Positions 1-5,731 of a stretch of 10,091 nucleotides of DNA are shown here, in pieces. Both the position numbers and the translations under genes were made by a program. The stretch's first letter is position 1. The number at the start of each line of letters is the position of its first letter. The notes beneath the pieces are model-generated. The model was given only the letters and a program-made list of their open reading frames with translations. It did no database searches and had not been told where the DNA came from. The DNA is from Streptosporangiaceae bacterium (GTDB taxonomy: Bacteria; Actinomycetota; Actinomycetes; Streptosporangiales; Streptosporangiaceae): assembly GCA_030038715.1 (NCBI GenBank), contig JASHSO010000129.1, positions 1 to 10,091 of the forward strand, written 5' to 3'.

Positions 1-132
1 CGCCAGCGTGAGATGCCAGGCTTCGGCACCGGTCCAGCGCAGGTCCGGCCGGGATGACCGCAGCGGCGCCACCGCAGACTCCAGCTCCGCCAGCGCGTCC
101 GCCAACGGCATGATCGCCACGAACAGCCTCAC
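1..132 (-). CDS. thpR: RNA 2',3'-cyclic phosphodiesterase (2'-5' RNA ligase family), N-terminal part
   Basis: Only the first 44 codons are in the window; the gene runs off the left edge. Translation from a GTG at 132 gives VRLFVAIMPL at the start and ends in RWTGAEAWHLTLA. This is the usual beginning of the 2H phosphoesterase family ThpR/LigT: an RLFVAI first strand, then the first catalytic H-x-T motif (HLTLA, residues 40-44). Family members hydrolyse RNA 2',3'-cyclic phosphates in the cytoplasm; many were first named for 2'-5' ligase activity. The second HxT motif lies outside the window, so an intact gene cannot be confirmed. A GGAG sits 10 bases upstream of the GTG. The gene starts 29 bp after the MFS exporter stop on the same strand, so it may be the last gene of the marR-MFS transcript. 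The family call is fairly sure; the exact activity is inferred. Confidence 0.82.
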   Translation of the reverse strand, partial: MRLFVAIMPLADALAELESAVAPLRSSRPDLRWTGAEAWHLTLA

Positions 133-161
133 GGCGCTACTGCTCCGAGTTCCAGGCTTGA

Positions 162-1430
162 TCAGGCCCCAAGCCTAGCCAGCACCGCAGGCCGTAGATA
201 GGACCGGATGCGGACACCGCGACGGCGGGCCAGCATGGCGGTCACCGCGATCGTGGCGACCAGCGAGATCACGCCCCCCGCGACCATGCTCATCCGCGCC
301 CCATACTCGGCGGCGACCCATCCTGCCAGCGGCGAGCCGATCGGCGTCCCACCCAGGAAGACCAGCATGTACAGCCCCATGACGCGACCGCGCATGTCTG
401 GTGTGGTCTTGAGCTGGGTGCTGGAATTGGCCGCAGTGGTGAACGTCAGCATGGCGAGCCCGGTCGGCACCAGCGCGACCAGGAAGGTCAGGTAATCCGG
501 CGCGACGCCGGTGACCATCTCGAACACGCTGAAGGCGAGCGAGGTGGCGATCAGTAGCCGCAGCGTAGGCCTGCTGCGGCGAGCGGCCAGCAGGGCTCCG
601 CCCAGCGCGCCAAGCGCGAACACCGCAGACGCGAAGCCGAACGCCGTGGCGCTGGTATGGAAGACCGTACGAGACATCAGCGCCGTGGTCACCTGGAAGT
701 TCATGCCGAACGTGGAAACAAAGAAGATCAGGACCAGCGGCATCCACAGCACCGGCTGGCCCCGCACGTAGGACATGGCCTCGCGGAGCTGGCCGCGCGC
801 TCGCGGCACCTTGGCGGCCTGGTGCAGCTCTTCCGGTCGCATGAGCTTCAGGCCGATCAGCACGGCGCCGTACGAGGCAGCATTCAGCAGGAACGCGGCG
901 GGGGTGCCCAGGAAGCCGATCACCAGCCCGGCGACCGCGGGACCGGCGATTCTCGCCAGGTTGAACACGGCGCTGTTCAGCGCGATCGCGTTGGCCATCG
1001 CGTCCCGGCCGACCATTTCGACGGCGAAGGCCTGCCGAGTCGGGTTGTCGACGACCGTGACCATGCCGAGCGCGAAAGCCAGCAGGTAGACCTGCCAGAG
1101 GCGGACGGCTCCGGTCAGTGCCAGCACGCCCAGGACCAGGGCAAGGACGCCCATGGCCGCCTGGGTGATCATCAGGATGCTCCGCTTGGCATACCGGTCG
1201 GCGACGACCCCGCCCCAGAGGCTGAATGCCAGCAGCGGCAGGAACTGCAGTCCGGTCGTGATGCCCAGCGCGGTCCCACTGTCGTGGGTCAGCTCCAGCA
1301 CCAGCCAGTCCTGCGCCACGCGCTGCATCCAGCTGCCCGTGTTCGAGACCACCTGGCCAGCTGCGAACAGCCGGTAGTTGCGAGTGTGCAGCGAGCCAAA
1401 GGTGCGGCCGATCCGGCGGCTCTTGGTCAG
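162..1430 (-). CDS. MFS transporter, MFS_3/EntS-like exporter
   Basis: Encodes a membrane protein of about 422 residues with about 12 hydrophobic segments. It opens with FGSLHTRNYRLFAAGQVVSNTGSWMQRVAQDWLVLELT, typical of the actinobacterial EntS-like (MFS_3) exporters. The MFS motif A between helices 2 and 3 is visible as GGVVADRYAKRS (about residues 73-84). Such proteins use the proton gradient to export drugs or small metabolites such as siderophores; the substrate cannot be told here. The frame stays open far upstream (to 1898), but that part lies inside the MarR gene and reads as low-complexity, unlike any MFS N-terminus. The start I propose is a CTG at 1430 that overlaps the marR TGA (CTGA), which would couple translation to marR; a GGAG lies 14 bases upstream. 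CTG is rare as a start, so the exact start is uncertain. Expression is probably controlled by the adjacent MarR protein. Confidence 0.85.
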   Translation of the reverse strand: MTKSRRIGRTFGSLHTRNYRLFAAGQVVSNTGSWMQRVAQDWLVLELTHDSGTALGITTGLQFLPLLAFSLWGGVVADRYAKRSILMITQAAMGVLALVLGVLALTGAVRLWQVYLLAFALGMVTVVDNPTRQAFAVEMVGRDAMANAIALNSAVFNLARIAGPAVAGLVIGFLGTPAAFLLNAASYGAVLIGLKLMRPEELHQAAKVPRARGQLREAMSYVRGQPVLWMPLVLIFFVSTFGMNFQVTTALMSRTVFHTSATAFGFASAVFALGALGGALLAARRSRPTLRLLIATSLAFSVFEMVTGVAPDYLTFLVALVPTGLAMLTFTTAANSSTQLKTTPDMRGRVMGLYMLVFLGGTPIGSPLAGWVAAEYGARMSMVAGGVISLVATIAVTAMLARRRGVRIRSYLRPAVLARLGA

Positions 1431-1879
1431 GATTGGCTGAGCTTCTCCAGGATCGGCGCTGCCGCTCGCAGCGTCGACCGCTCCTGCGGGCTCAGCTCCT
1501 GCAGCCGTCGCGCCAGCCAGGCCTCCCGGAGCGTCCGCGACTGCCGCACGACCGCCTTGCCGTGCTCGGTTGCTGTCAGCATTACCTGACGCCTGTCCGT
1601 CGCATGCGGCCCGCGCACGACCAGGCCGCGGTCCTCCAGAGCCGCGATAACCCGCGTCATCGAGGGTGGCTGTACCTTCTCGTGCTCGGCCAGTTCGCCC
1701 GGCGTCATCGCCCCGTGCCGCTCCAGCGCCGCCAGGGCGGCCAGTTGGGTGTCGGATAGACCAGGCTCGAGGCCATGCGCCAGCCGCTCGGCGCGCAGCC
1801 GTCGCGCAAGCCGACTCACTGAAATCCGCAGGGCCGTCGCCAGCCCGGCGTCGGACCTGGTCTGCTGTGGAGTCGTCAT
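1427..1879 (-). CDS. MarR family transcriptional regulator
   Basis: 150-residue protein, a normal length for MarR. The N-terminal helix (about 11-36) serves dimerisation. The winged helix-turn-helix follows: MTPGELAEHEKVQPPSMTRVIAALEDRGLVVR (about 58-89), then the wing with the family signature DRRQVMLTATEHG (95-107), and a C-terminal dimerisation helix rich in R, L and E. MarR proteins are cytoplasmic dimers that usually repress neighbouring exporter genes until a phenolic or other small ligand binds. The ATG at 1879 has an AGG about 9 bases upstream and an in-frame stop just before it, so it is the first possible start. The gene overlaps the MFS exporter by a few bases, which makes an autoregulated marR-exporter operon likely. 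An upstream ATG at 1898 belongs to another frame and is not used. The ligand is unknown. Confidence 0.93.
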   Translation of the reverse strand: MTTPQQTRSDAGLATALRISVSRLARRLRAERLAHGLEPGLSDTQLAALAALERHGAMTPGELAEHEKVQPPSMTRVIAALEDRGLVVRGPHATDRRQVMLTATEHGKAVVRQSRTLREAWLARRLQELSPQERSTLRAAAPILEKLSQS

Positions 1880-1883
1880 ATTC

Positions 1884-1912
1884 GTTAACCTGGGTCATTA
1901 CTTTTGCTAACC
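1884..1912. promoter_or_regulatory. Putative MarR operator / marR promoter region
   Basis: An AT-rich patch just upstream of marR, in otherwise very GC-rich DNA. It carries two copies of a 7-mer 22 bp apart on the plus strand: GTTAACC (1884-1890) and GCTAACC (1906-1912). The spacing is about two helical turns, and the first copy contains the palindrome GTTAAC. On the coding strand TATGGT (just beyond, near 1911-1916) could serve as a -10. Autorepression at such a site is usual for MarR families; the site itself is inferred from position and repeat only. Confidence 0.4.
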
Positions 1913-2089
1913 ATAGCGCTGGAATGCGTATTCCGTCGGACCAGTTAGCCGCGCTAGATGGAGTGGGAGCCGCCCTGCACCGCTACCCGTCGGCCGGGAC
2001 GGTGCAGCCAGGTCCCGGCAGCATCGTCGCACGGCTGCGGCTGCCGCGCAGCATGCCCCGCATGCCAACTTGCTCTCGCCCGGCCGCAC

Positions 2090-2128
2090 ATTGTGTCTTC
2101 TCGCAACCCGGCTAGCCTGGGCTCCGTG
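2090..2128 (+). promoter_or_regulatory. Putative promoter with leaderless start for the DUF2530 gene
   Basis: TTGTGT (2091-2096), a 16-bp spacer and TAGCCT (2113-2118) make a plausible sigma-70-type promoter. The -10 ends 7 bases before the GTG at 2126, so transcription would start at or next to the start codon. No Shine-Dalgarno sequence is seen upstream of this GTG, which fits a leaderless mRNA, common in actinobacteria. Confidence 0.45.
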
Positions 2129-2161
2129 CAGCATCCTGTGCGGCATCTCGTGCAGCGTGCC
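2126..2161 (+). repeat. Three 12-bp near-repeats at the DUF2530 start
   Basis: GTGCAGCATCCT, GTGCGGCATCTC and GTGCAGCGTGCC follow each other in phase, encoding VQHP-VRHL-VQRA. Each unit begins with an in-frame GTG, so the repeat multiplies the possible start codons. Confidence 0.55.
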
Positions 2162-2530
2162 GGTCAGCGCCGGGCTCGCTCGCGCCGACCCGCGCAGCCA
2201 CAGCGGCCAGCCCCACCGCCGCTGGAGGGCCACGACCTGCTCATCACCGGCGTGGGTACGGTGGGCTGGGCTGTCGCGCTGATCGTGCTGGTGGCCGTGC
2301 GAGACGAGCTGGCGCCGGCCGACCGGTGGTGGATATGGGTCGCGGCGTTCGGCTGCTTCATGGGCCTCTTCGGCCTCGTTTACGTCCCGCATCTGAAGCG
2401 ATCGCGGGAACGGGCTGCCCGCCGCCGCGGCCCTGTCCGCCAGGACGCCGCAGAACACGCCGAGCGGGGCAGCGGCGAGAACGCTGCAGCCCACGCCGAG
2501 GGCGGCAGCGGCGAGAACGCACCGCAGTAG
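2126..2530 (+). CDS. DUF2530 family small membrane protein
   Basis: From the GTG at 2126 this gives 134 residues. The core matches what I know of DUF2530: a proline-rich lead-in PPPLEGHD (about 30-37), a first membrane segment (about 38-58), a short RDELAPADRWWIW loop, and a second membrane segment (about 68-88) followed by a basic stretch (KRSRERAARRR). The family is actinobacterial with no known function. The frame is open back to 1958, but those upstream residues are Cys/Arg/Pro-rich and unlike the family. The candidate promoter ends just before GTG 2126, so I start there. In-phase GTGs 12 and 24 bases downstream are alternatives. The C-terminal tail after residue 110 holds a duplicated segment (HAERGSGENA/HAEGGSGENA) and looks like a lineage-specific, flexible cytoplasmic tail. 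The stop abuts the stop of the convergent DUF3027 gene. Confidence 0.72.
   Translation: MQHPVRHLVQRAGQRRARSRRPAQPQRPAPPPLEGHDLLITGVGTVGWAVALIVLVAVRDELAPADRWWIWVAAFGCFMGLFGLVYVPHLKRSRERAARRRGPVRQDAAEHAERGSGENAAAHAEGGSGENAPQ
2456..2520 (+). repeat. 29-bp direct repeat in the DUF2530 tail
   Basis: Two copies (2456-2484 and 2492-2520, period 36 bp) differ at only a few positions and encode HAERGSGENA and HAEGGSGENA. A recent in-frame duplication of 12 codons explains the longer tail. Confidence 0.7.
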
Positions 2531-3409
2531 TTACTGCTCGCTGTGGTCGAGTGACTCGAAGACGGTGTCAGCCAAGGCAACGCCGGGAGTGTCGACGAGG
2601 TCATAGCCGACCTCGTCGATCACCGGGCCCATCGCCCGCGGACCGGCCCCGGTCGTGACCGCTTCGGAGTGCGCGCCGCAACCATGGTCGAGCGACACCA
2701 CCCGGCCGTCGTCGGGTGCGTACTCGTTAGCGCAGACACCGAAGACCCGGCCGAGCGGACCCGCGAGGGGTGTCAGGAAGCCGCAGGTGGCGCACGGCCC
2801 CGGCGCCGCACGGGCGAGCGGAGTCCCCGGCCCGTGCTCGCTTGAGTACCACCTGGCAGCCGTGACGTCTCGGCCGATCGCCGACAGCACGCGTGCCCTG
2901 CCCGGCACCGCAACGCCCGGCTCGTCTTGCTCGGCGACGATGCCCAGCGAAGCCGCCAGCTCCTTGCCCTCGTCCCAGGCGCTGCTGTCGTCCCAGTCCA
3001 GCACGCCGTCATCGCCCTCGAGCATGGACGCGGGGACCAGCCGCTCGTCGTCGGAAGCCGCGGGCATCAGGTCGCCCACGCCCAGATCTCCGGGCCGGAC
3101 CCGGTCGCTCCATGGCACCCATTCCGGCGCGAGCAGCGACTCCGGCCCGGGCAGCAGCACCACCTCGCTGACGGTCACGGTCCTCGACCGCGCCGCCCGG
3201 GTCACGGTGACCGCCCAGCGCCACCCCACGTACGCGGGGTCCAGGCAGCGGAACAGATGGGTGACGACCCGCTCGCAGTCGGCTTGCAGTCCGACGTGCT
3301 CGCCGACCTGGGCCGGTCCGGCCAGCTGGACGGCAGCCGCGGATGCCAGGTCGACGGCCTGAGCGCAAAGCTCGTCGACGACGGCGGTGCGGGTACGCGT
3401 TGGGCTCAC
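2531..3409 (-). CDS. DUF3027 family protein
   Basis: 292 residues from the GTG at 3409. The sequence carries the signature blocks of the actinobacterial DUF3027 family: GEHVGL..ERVVTHLF (about 36-53), GWRWAVTVTRA (62-72), EVVLLPGPESLLAPEWVPWSDRVRPGDLG (82-110), and a Cys-containing C-terminal part CATCGFLTP...GVCANEYAPDDGRVVSLDHGCGAHSE (206-249). Cys 206, 209, 226 and 244 are spaced like a possible metal site; that is inference. No signal peptide or membrane segment is seen, so it is probably cytoplasmic. Its function is unknown. The frame is open back to 3811 but overlaps the divergent permease gene and is not family-like there. The GTG at 3409 is preceded by AGGTGA and gives the usual SPTRTRT...DELCAQAVDLA beginning; GTG at 3427 is the alternative. 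Confidence 0.85.
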   Translation of the reverse strand: MSPTRTRTAVVDELCAQAVDLASAAAVQLAGPAQVGEHVGLQADCERVVTHLFRCLDPAYVGWRWAVTVTRAARSRTVTVSEVVLLPGPESLLAPEWVPWSDRVRPGDLGVGDLMPAASDDERLVPASMLEGDDGVLDWDDSSAWDEGKELAASLGIVAEQDEPGVAVPGRARVLSAIGRDVTAARWYSSEHGPGTPLARAAPGPCATCGFLTPLAGPLGRVFGVCANEYAPDDGRVVSLDHGCGAHSEAVTTGAGPRAMGPVIDEVGYDLVDTPGVALADTVFESLDHSEQ

Positions 3410-3488
3410 GTCACCTGATTCTTCCACTGATCCGGCCGGGCACGCCTGCTCAAGGCGGTTATCTGTCCGCCACGCGCGCAACGCGTGT

Positions 3489-3524
3489 TGTGCTGGCCCG
3501 AGGAAGAAGAATACTTGAGCCATG
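3489..3524 (+). promoter_or_regulatory. Putative leaderless promoter of the MFS-like permease gene
   Basis: AATACT lies at -12 to -7 relative to the ATG at 3522 and matches TATAAT at four of six places. TTGTGC (3488-3493) lies about 16 bp further upstream and could be the -35. This position would start the mRNA at the ATG. A competing reading is a led transcript using the GGGAGG at 3524-3529 for a GTG at 3534. Confidence 0.35.
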
Positions 3525-4991
3525 GGAGGCACTGTGACCGGCGAACGGGCGCGACGAGCCAGCCGTTCGTTCGTTTCGGCCTCGCAGCGCGCCGCCCGGG
3601 TCGGAGCGGCCGCGGCAGGCGGGGCCGGGCGCATCGTGCATCGCATGAGCAGCGCATCTGGCGCTGGCCGTACCGGCTTGTCCAGCCTGATCGAGCTGAC
3701 GGCAGCCGGCAGCATCGGCGATGCGTTCGTCACCATTGCGCTCGCTGACAGCCTGTTCTTCAGCACGTCGGTCGACGAGGCACGCAGCCGGGTAGTGCTC
3801 GCGCTGCTCATAACTATTGCGCCTTATGCCATTCTTGCGCCGCTGATCGGACCGTTGCTCGACCGGGTCAGGCAGGGCAACAGGTACATCCTCATGGGCA
3901 CCCTGCTCGCCCGCGGACTGCTGTGCTGGGGCATGGCCGGGGGGGTGCAGTACAACTCGGCGGTAACGCTGCTGCCCGCGGCATTCGGCGTGCTGGTGCT
4001 GCAGAAGGCATACACCGTGACGAAGGCGGCGGTCACTCCGCGCCTGTTGCCGCGCGAGATGACGCTGGTGACGGCCAACGCCCGGGCCAACCTCGGCTCG
4101 CTGATCGCCACCTCGATTGGCGCCGGCGTCGCACTCGGCATCGACGAGATCATGGGCGGCAAGGGCGGCGGTGCCGCCTGGGTGCTGCGGGTCGGGACAG
4201 TCATCTACCTGGCGGCGATGCTGCTGGGCCTGCGACTGCCCGACCGGGTCGATCCCGCGGTGCCCAGCGCAGCGGCGGACGGCGAAGCCAGCGCGACCGG
4301 CGACACCAGCCCGAACGGCGAGACTGCTGCGACCCGGCCAGCACTGCGGGCGACAGTGCCGGTGCGGGCGCGGCGCAAGCCGTTTACCATCCCGAAGGTC
4401 GGGCCGGTGGCAGCCGAGGCTATGCGGGCTAATGCCGCCATTCGCGTCTTCTATGGCTTCATGCTGTTCTTTCTCGCCTTTATCCTGCGCAGTGAGCATT
4501 TTGGCCACATATCAGACAAAGTTGCGCTTGGCGGGCTGGCGCTGACGCTGTCGGCCGGCGGGGTGATCGGCACCGGCATCGGCTCGGCCCTGCGCTCCCG
4601 GGCGCCGCAGCTCATGATTTACACGGTCCTGATCCTGACCACGGTGGTCACCATCGCCGCAGCGATGCTGTTCTCGCTGTGGGCAGTCCTAGCGGTGATG
4701 CTGGCCGCTGCGATCGGCCAGACGCTGGTCAAGGTCGCACTGGACTCGATCTTGCAGCGCGTGATCTCCGACCAGACCCGCGCGTCCACGTTCGCGTTCT
4801 CCGAGACCGTCCACCAGCTCGCGCTCGTCGGCGGCGCTCTCATCGGCGTGTTGCTGTCACTAACCGGCAGCGGCTTCGCCGGCCTGACGGCTGGCGCGGT
4901 CTGCCTTGCGCTGACGCTGTGCGTGCTGCTGCTGCGGCGGCGGCGAAGAATCTTGCGGTCGCAGCCAGCTGGCGCAGGATCAGGGCAGTAA
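3522..4991 (+). CDS. MFS-like permease, unknown substrate
   Basis: 489 residues with about 11-12 hydrophobic segments. A basic, non-membrane N-terminus (1-52) precedes the first helix (SSLIELTAAGSIGDAFVTIALA). A motif A-like loop, GPLLDRVRQGNRYIL (110-124), follows helix 2, as in MFS carriers. Between helices 6 and 7 lies a long polar loop (about 241-295) with a low-complexity Ala/Asp/Gly/Thr stretch. The protein ends in a basic tail (LRRRRRILRS). Relatives sit next to DUF3027 genes in other actinobacteria (from memory), suggesting a housekeeping role, but neither substrate nor direction is known. Two starts compete: ATG 3522, placed 7 bp after a -10-like AATACT, and GTG 3534 with a strong GGGAGG only 4 bases upstream. 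The protein differs by just four residues. It converges on a cold-shock gene with a 19-bp gap. Confidence 0.85.
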   Translation: MGGTVTGERARRASRSFVSASQRAARVGAAAAGGAGRIVHRMSSASGAGRTGLSSLIELTAAGSIGDAFVTIALADSLFFSTSVDEARSRVVLALLITIAPYAILAPLIGPLLDRVRQGNRYILMGTLLARGLLCWGMAGGVQYNSAVTLLPAAFGVLVLQKAYTVTKAAVTPRLLPREMTLVTANARANLGSLIATSIGAGVALGIDEIMGGKGGGAAWVLRVGTVIYLAAMLLGLRLPDRVDPAVPSAAADGEASATGDTSPNGETAATRPALRATVPVRARRKPFTIPKVGPVAAEAMRANAAIRVFYGFMLFFLAFILRSEHFGHISDKVALGGLALTLSAGGVIGTGIGSALRSRAPQLMIYTVLILTTVVTIAAAMLFSLWAVLAVMLAAAIGQTLVKVALDSILQRVISDQTRASTFAFSETVHQLALVGGALIGVLLSLTGSGFAGLTAGAVCLALTLCVLLLRRRRRILRSQPAGAGSGQ

Positions 4992-4992
4992 C

Positions 4993-5019
4993 GAGGCCGA
5001 GCCGCCCCGGTCAGGCCTC
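4993..5019. terminator. Weak hairpin between convergent genes
   Basis: GAGGCC (4993-4998) and GGCCTC (5014-5019) form a 6-bp stem with a 15-base loop. The right arm lies over the end of the csp coding region. No T-tract follows on either strand, so termination activity is only a guess. Confidence 0.25.
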
Positions 5020-5400
5020 AAGGTCCGCGGCCACGGCACGAAGCACAGAAGCGATCTTCTTGGCGTCCCGGTTGTCCGGATGCTTCGACCTGCGGTAGGT
5101 ATTCGAGACGCCGTCCAGCAGCTTGATCAGGTCCTCGATGATCACGACCATCTCGTCCGGGCTCTTCCTGTGGACGGCGGCCTTGGCTACAGTCGGCGGC
5201 GGCTCCAGCACGCGGACCTGCAGCGCCTGGGTACCGCGACGGCCCTCGGCTACTCCGAACTCCACTCGCTGACCAGGTCGCAACGCGCTCCCGGCAGGCT
5301 CAAGCGCGGTCGAATGCACGAAGACCTCACCACCGTCGTCACGGGTGAGGAAGCCGAAACCTCGTTCGGCGTCATACCACTTGACCTTGCCAGTAGGCAC
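5011..5400 (-). CDS. Cold-shock domain protein with C-terminal extension
   Basis: 129 residues. The first 65 or so form a cold-shock domain: PTGKVKWYDAERGFGFLTRDDGGEVFVHSTAL, with RNP1 (GFGFL, 14-18) and RNP2 (VFVHS, 26-30). These aromatic surface residues bind single-stranded RNA or DNA. Stand-alone Csp proteins are about 67 residues; here a further 65 residues follow (PPPTVAKAAVHRKSPDEM...LIKLLDGV...KKIASVLRAVAADLEA). They are predicted helical and resemble the extension in the streptomycete member next to DUF3027. The role of the extension is unknown. I chose GTG 5400, which has AAGG 8 bases upstream and places the conserved PTGKVKW at residue 2. A TTG at 5433 would add 11 basic residues and is less likely. 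An RNA-binding regulatory role is inferred from the domain. Confidence 0.88.
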   Translation of the reverse strand: MPTGKVKWYDAERGFGFLTRDDGGEVFVHSTALEPAGSALRPGQRVEFGVAEGRRGTQALQVRVLEPPPTVAKAAVHRKSPDEMVVIIEDLIKLLDGVSNTYRRSKHPDNRDAKKIASVLRAVAADLEA

Positions 5401-5731
5401 GAGCGAGACCTTACGCGAGAAGGAACGAGACAACTGCGCGGTGTGGGCGCGCGAGTAAGGCTATCGGTTGCGGGCCGCTCCCGGCGCTGTCGCGGCAGCC
5501 TGACTGTGGCAGGCATCCGGCAAGCCCGGATCCGGCCAGCAGCGGCCAGCTCGCATAGACGTGGCCCCAGCCTTTGCCGGGACCACGTCCTCCGCGGCCT
5601 CGCACGTCGGATGGTGCTGGGACGGGATCGCGCGCAAGGCCGGGAAATGAGCTGGCACGCAGCGGAGCAGGCCAGCAGAGGTCACTAGAGCACGATACCC
5701 TCGCCGTCGCGGCGGCAAAACGCGTTAACGC
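5401..5731. other. Gene-free spacer between the HAAS gene and the csp gene
   Basis: 331 bp without a convincing gene; the short open frames here are Arg/Pro/Ala-rich and resemble no family. It must hold the 3' end of the HAAS transcript and the promoter of the csp gene. TAGCCT on the minus strand (about 5460-5465) is a possible -10 for csp, with no clear -35. The best structure is the hairpin listed at 5558-5589. Confidence 0.5.
5558..5589 (-). terminator. Stem-loop in the HAAS-csp spacer (possible terminator or RNA element)
   Basis: Arms of 11 bp, GACGTGGCCCC (5558-5568) and GGGACCACGTC (5579-5589), enclose a 10-base loop. The single non-Watson-Crick position becomes a G-U wobble in the minus-strand transcript but a C-A mismatch in a plus-strand one, so the RNA structure favours the minus strand, the direction of both flanking genes. 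It lies 143 bp past the HAAS stop and has no U-tract. It could end the HAAS transcript or belong to a csp leader. Confidence 0.45.

Noticed and set aside
657..1589. A 310-codon plus-strand frame opposite the exporter and marR
   Set aside because: His/Gln/Arg/Asp-rich shadow of the exporter, with no recognisable domain.
1431..1898. N-terminal extension of the exporter frame up to an ATG at 1898
   Set aside because: It overlaps the clear MarR gene in another frame and reads as Arg/Ala/Gly-rich low complexity, unlike an MFS N-terminus.
3410..3811. N-terminal extension of the DUF3027 frame to 3811
   Set aside because: It overlaps the divergent permease gene, is not family-like, and the GTG at 3409 gives the expected family start.
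3459..4508. A 349-codon minus-strand frame opposite the permease
   Set aside because: Arg/Gln/His-rich translation without motifs; the plus-strand frame encodes clear membrane helices.
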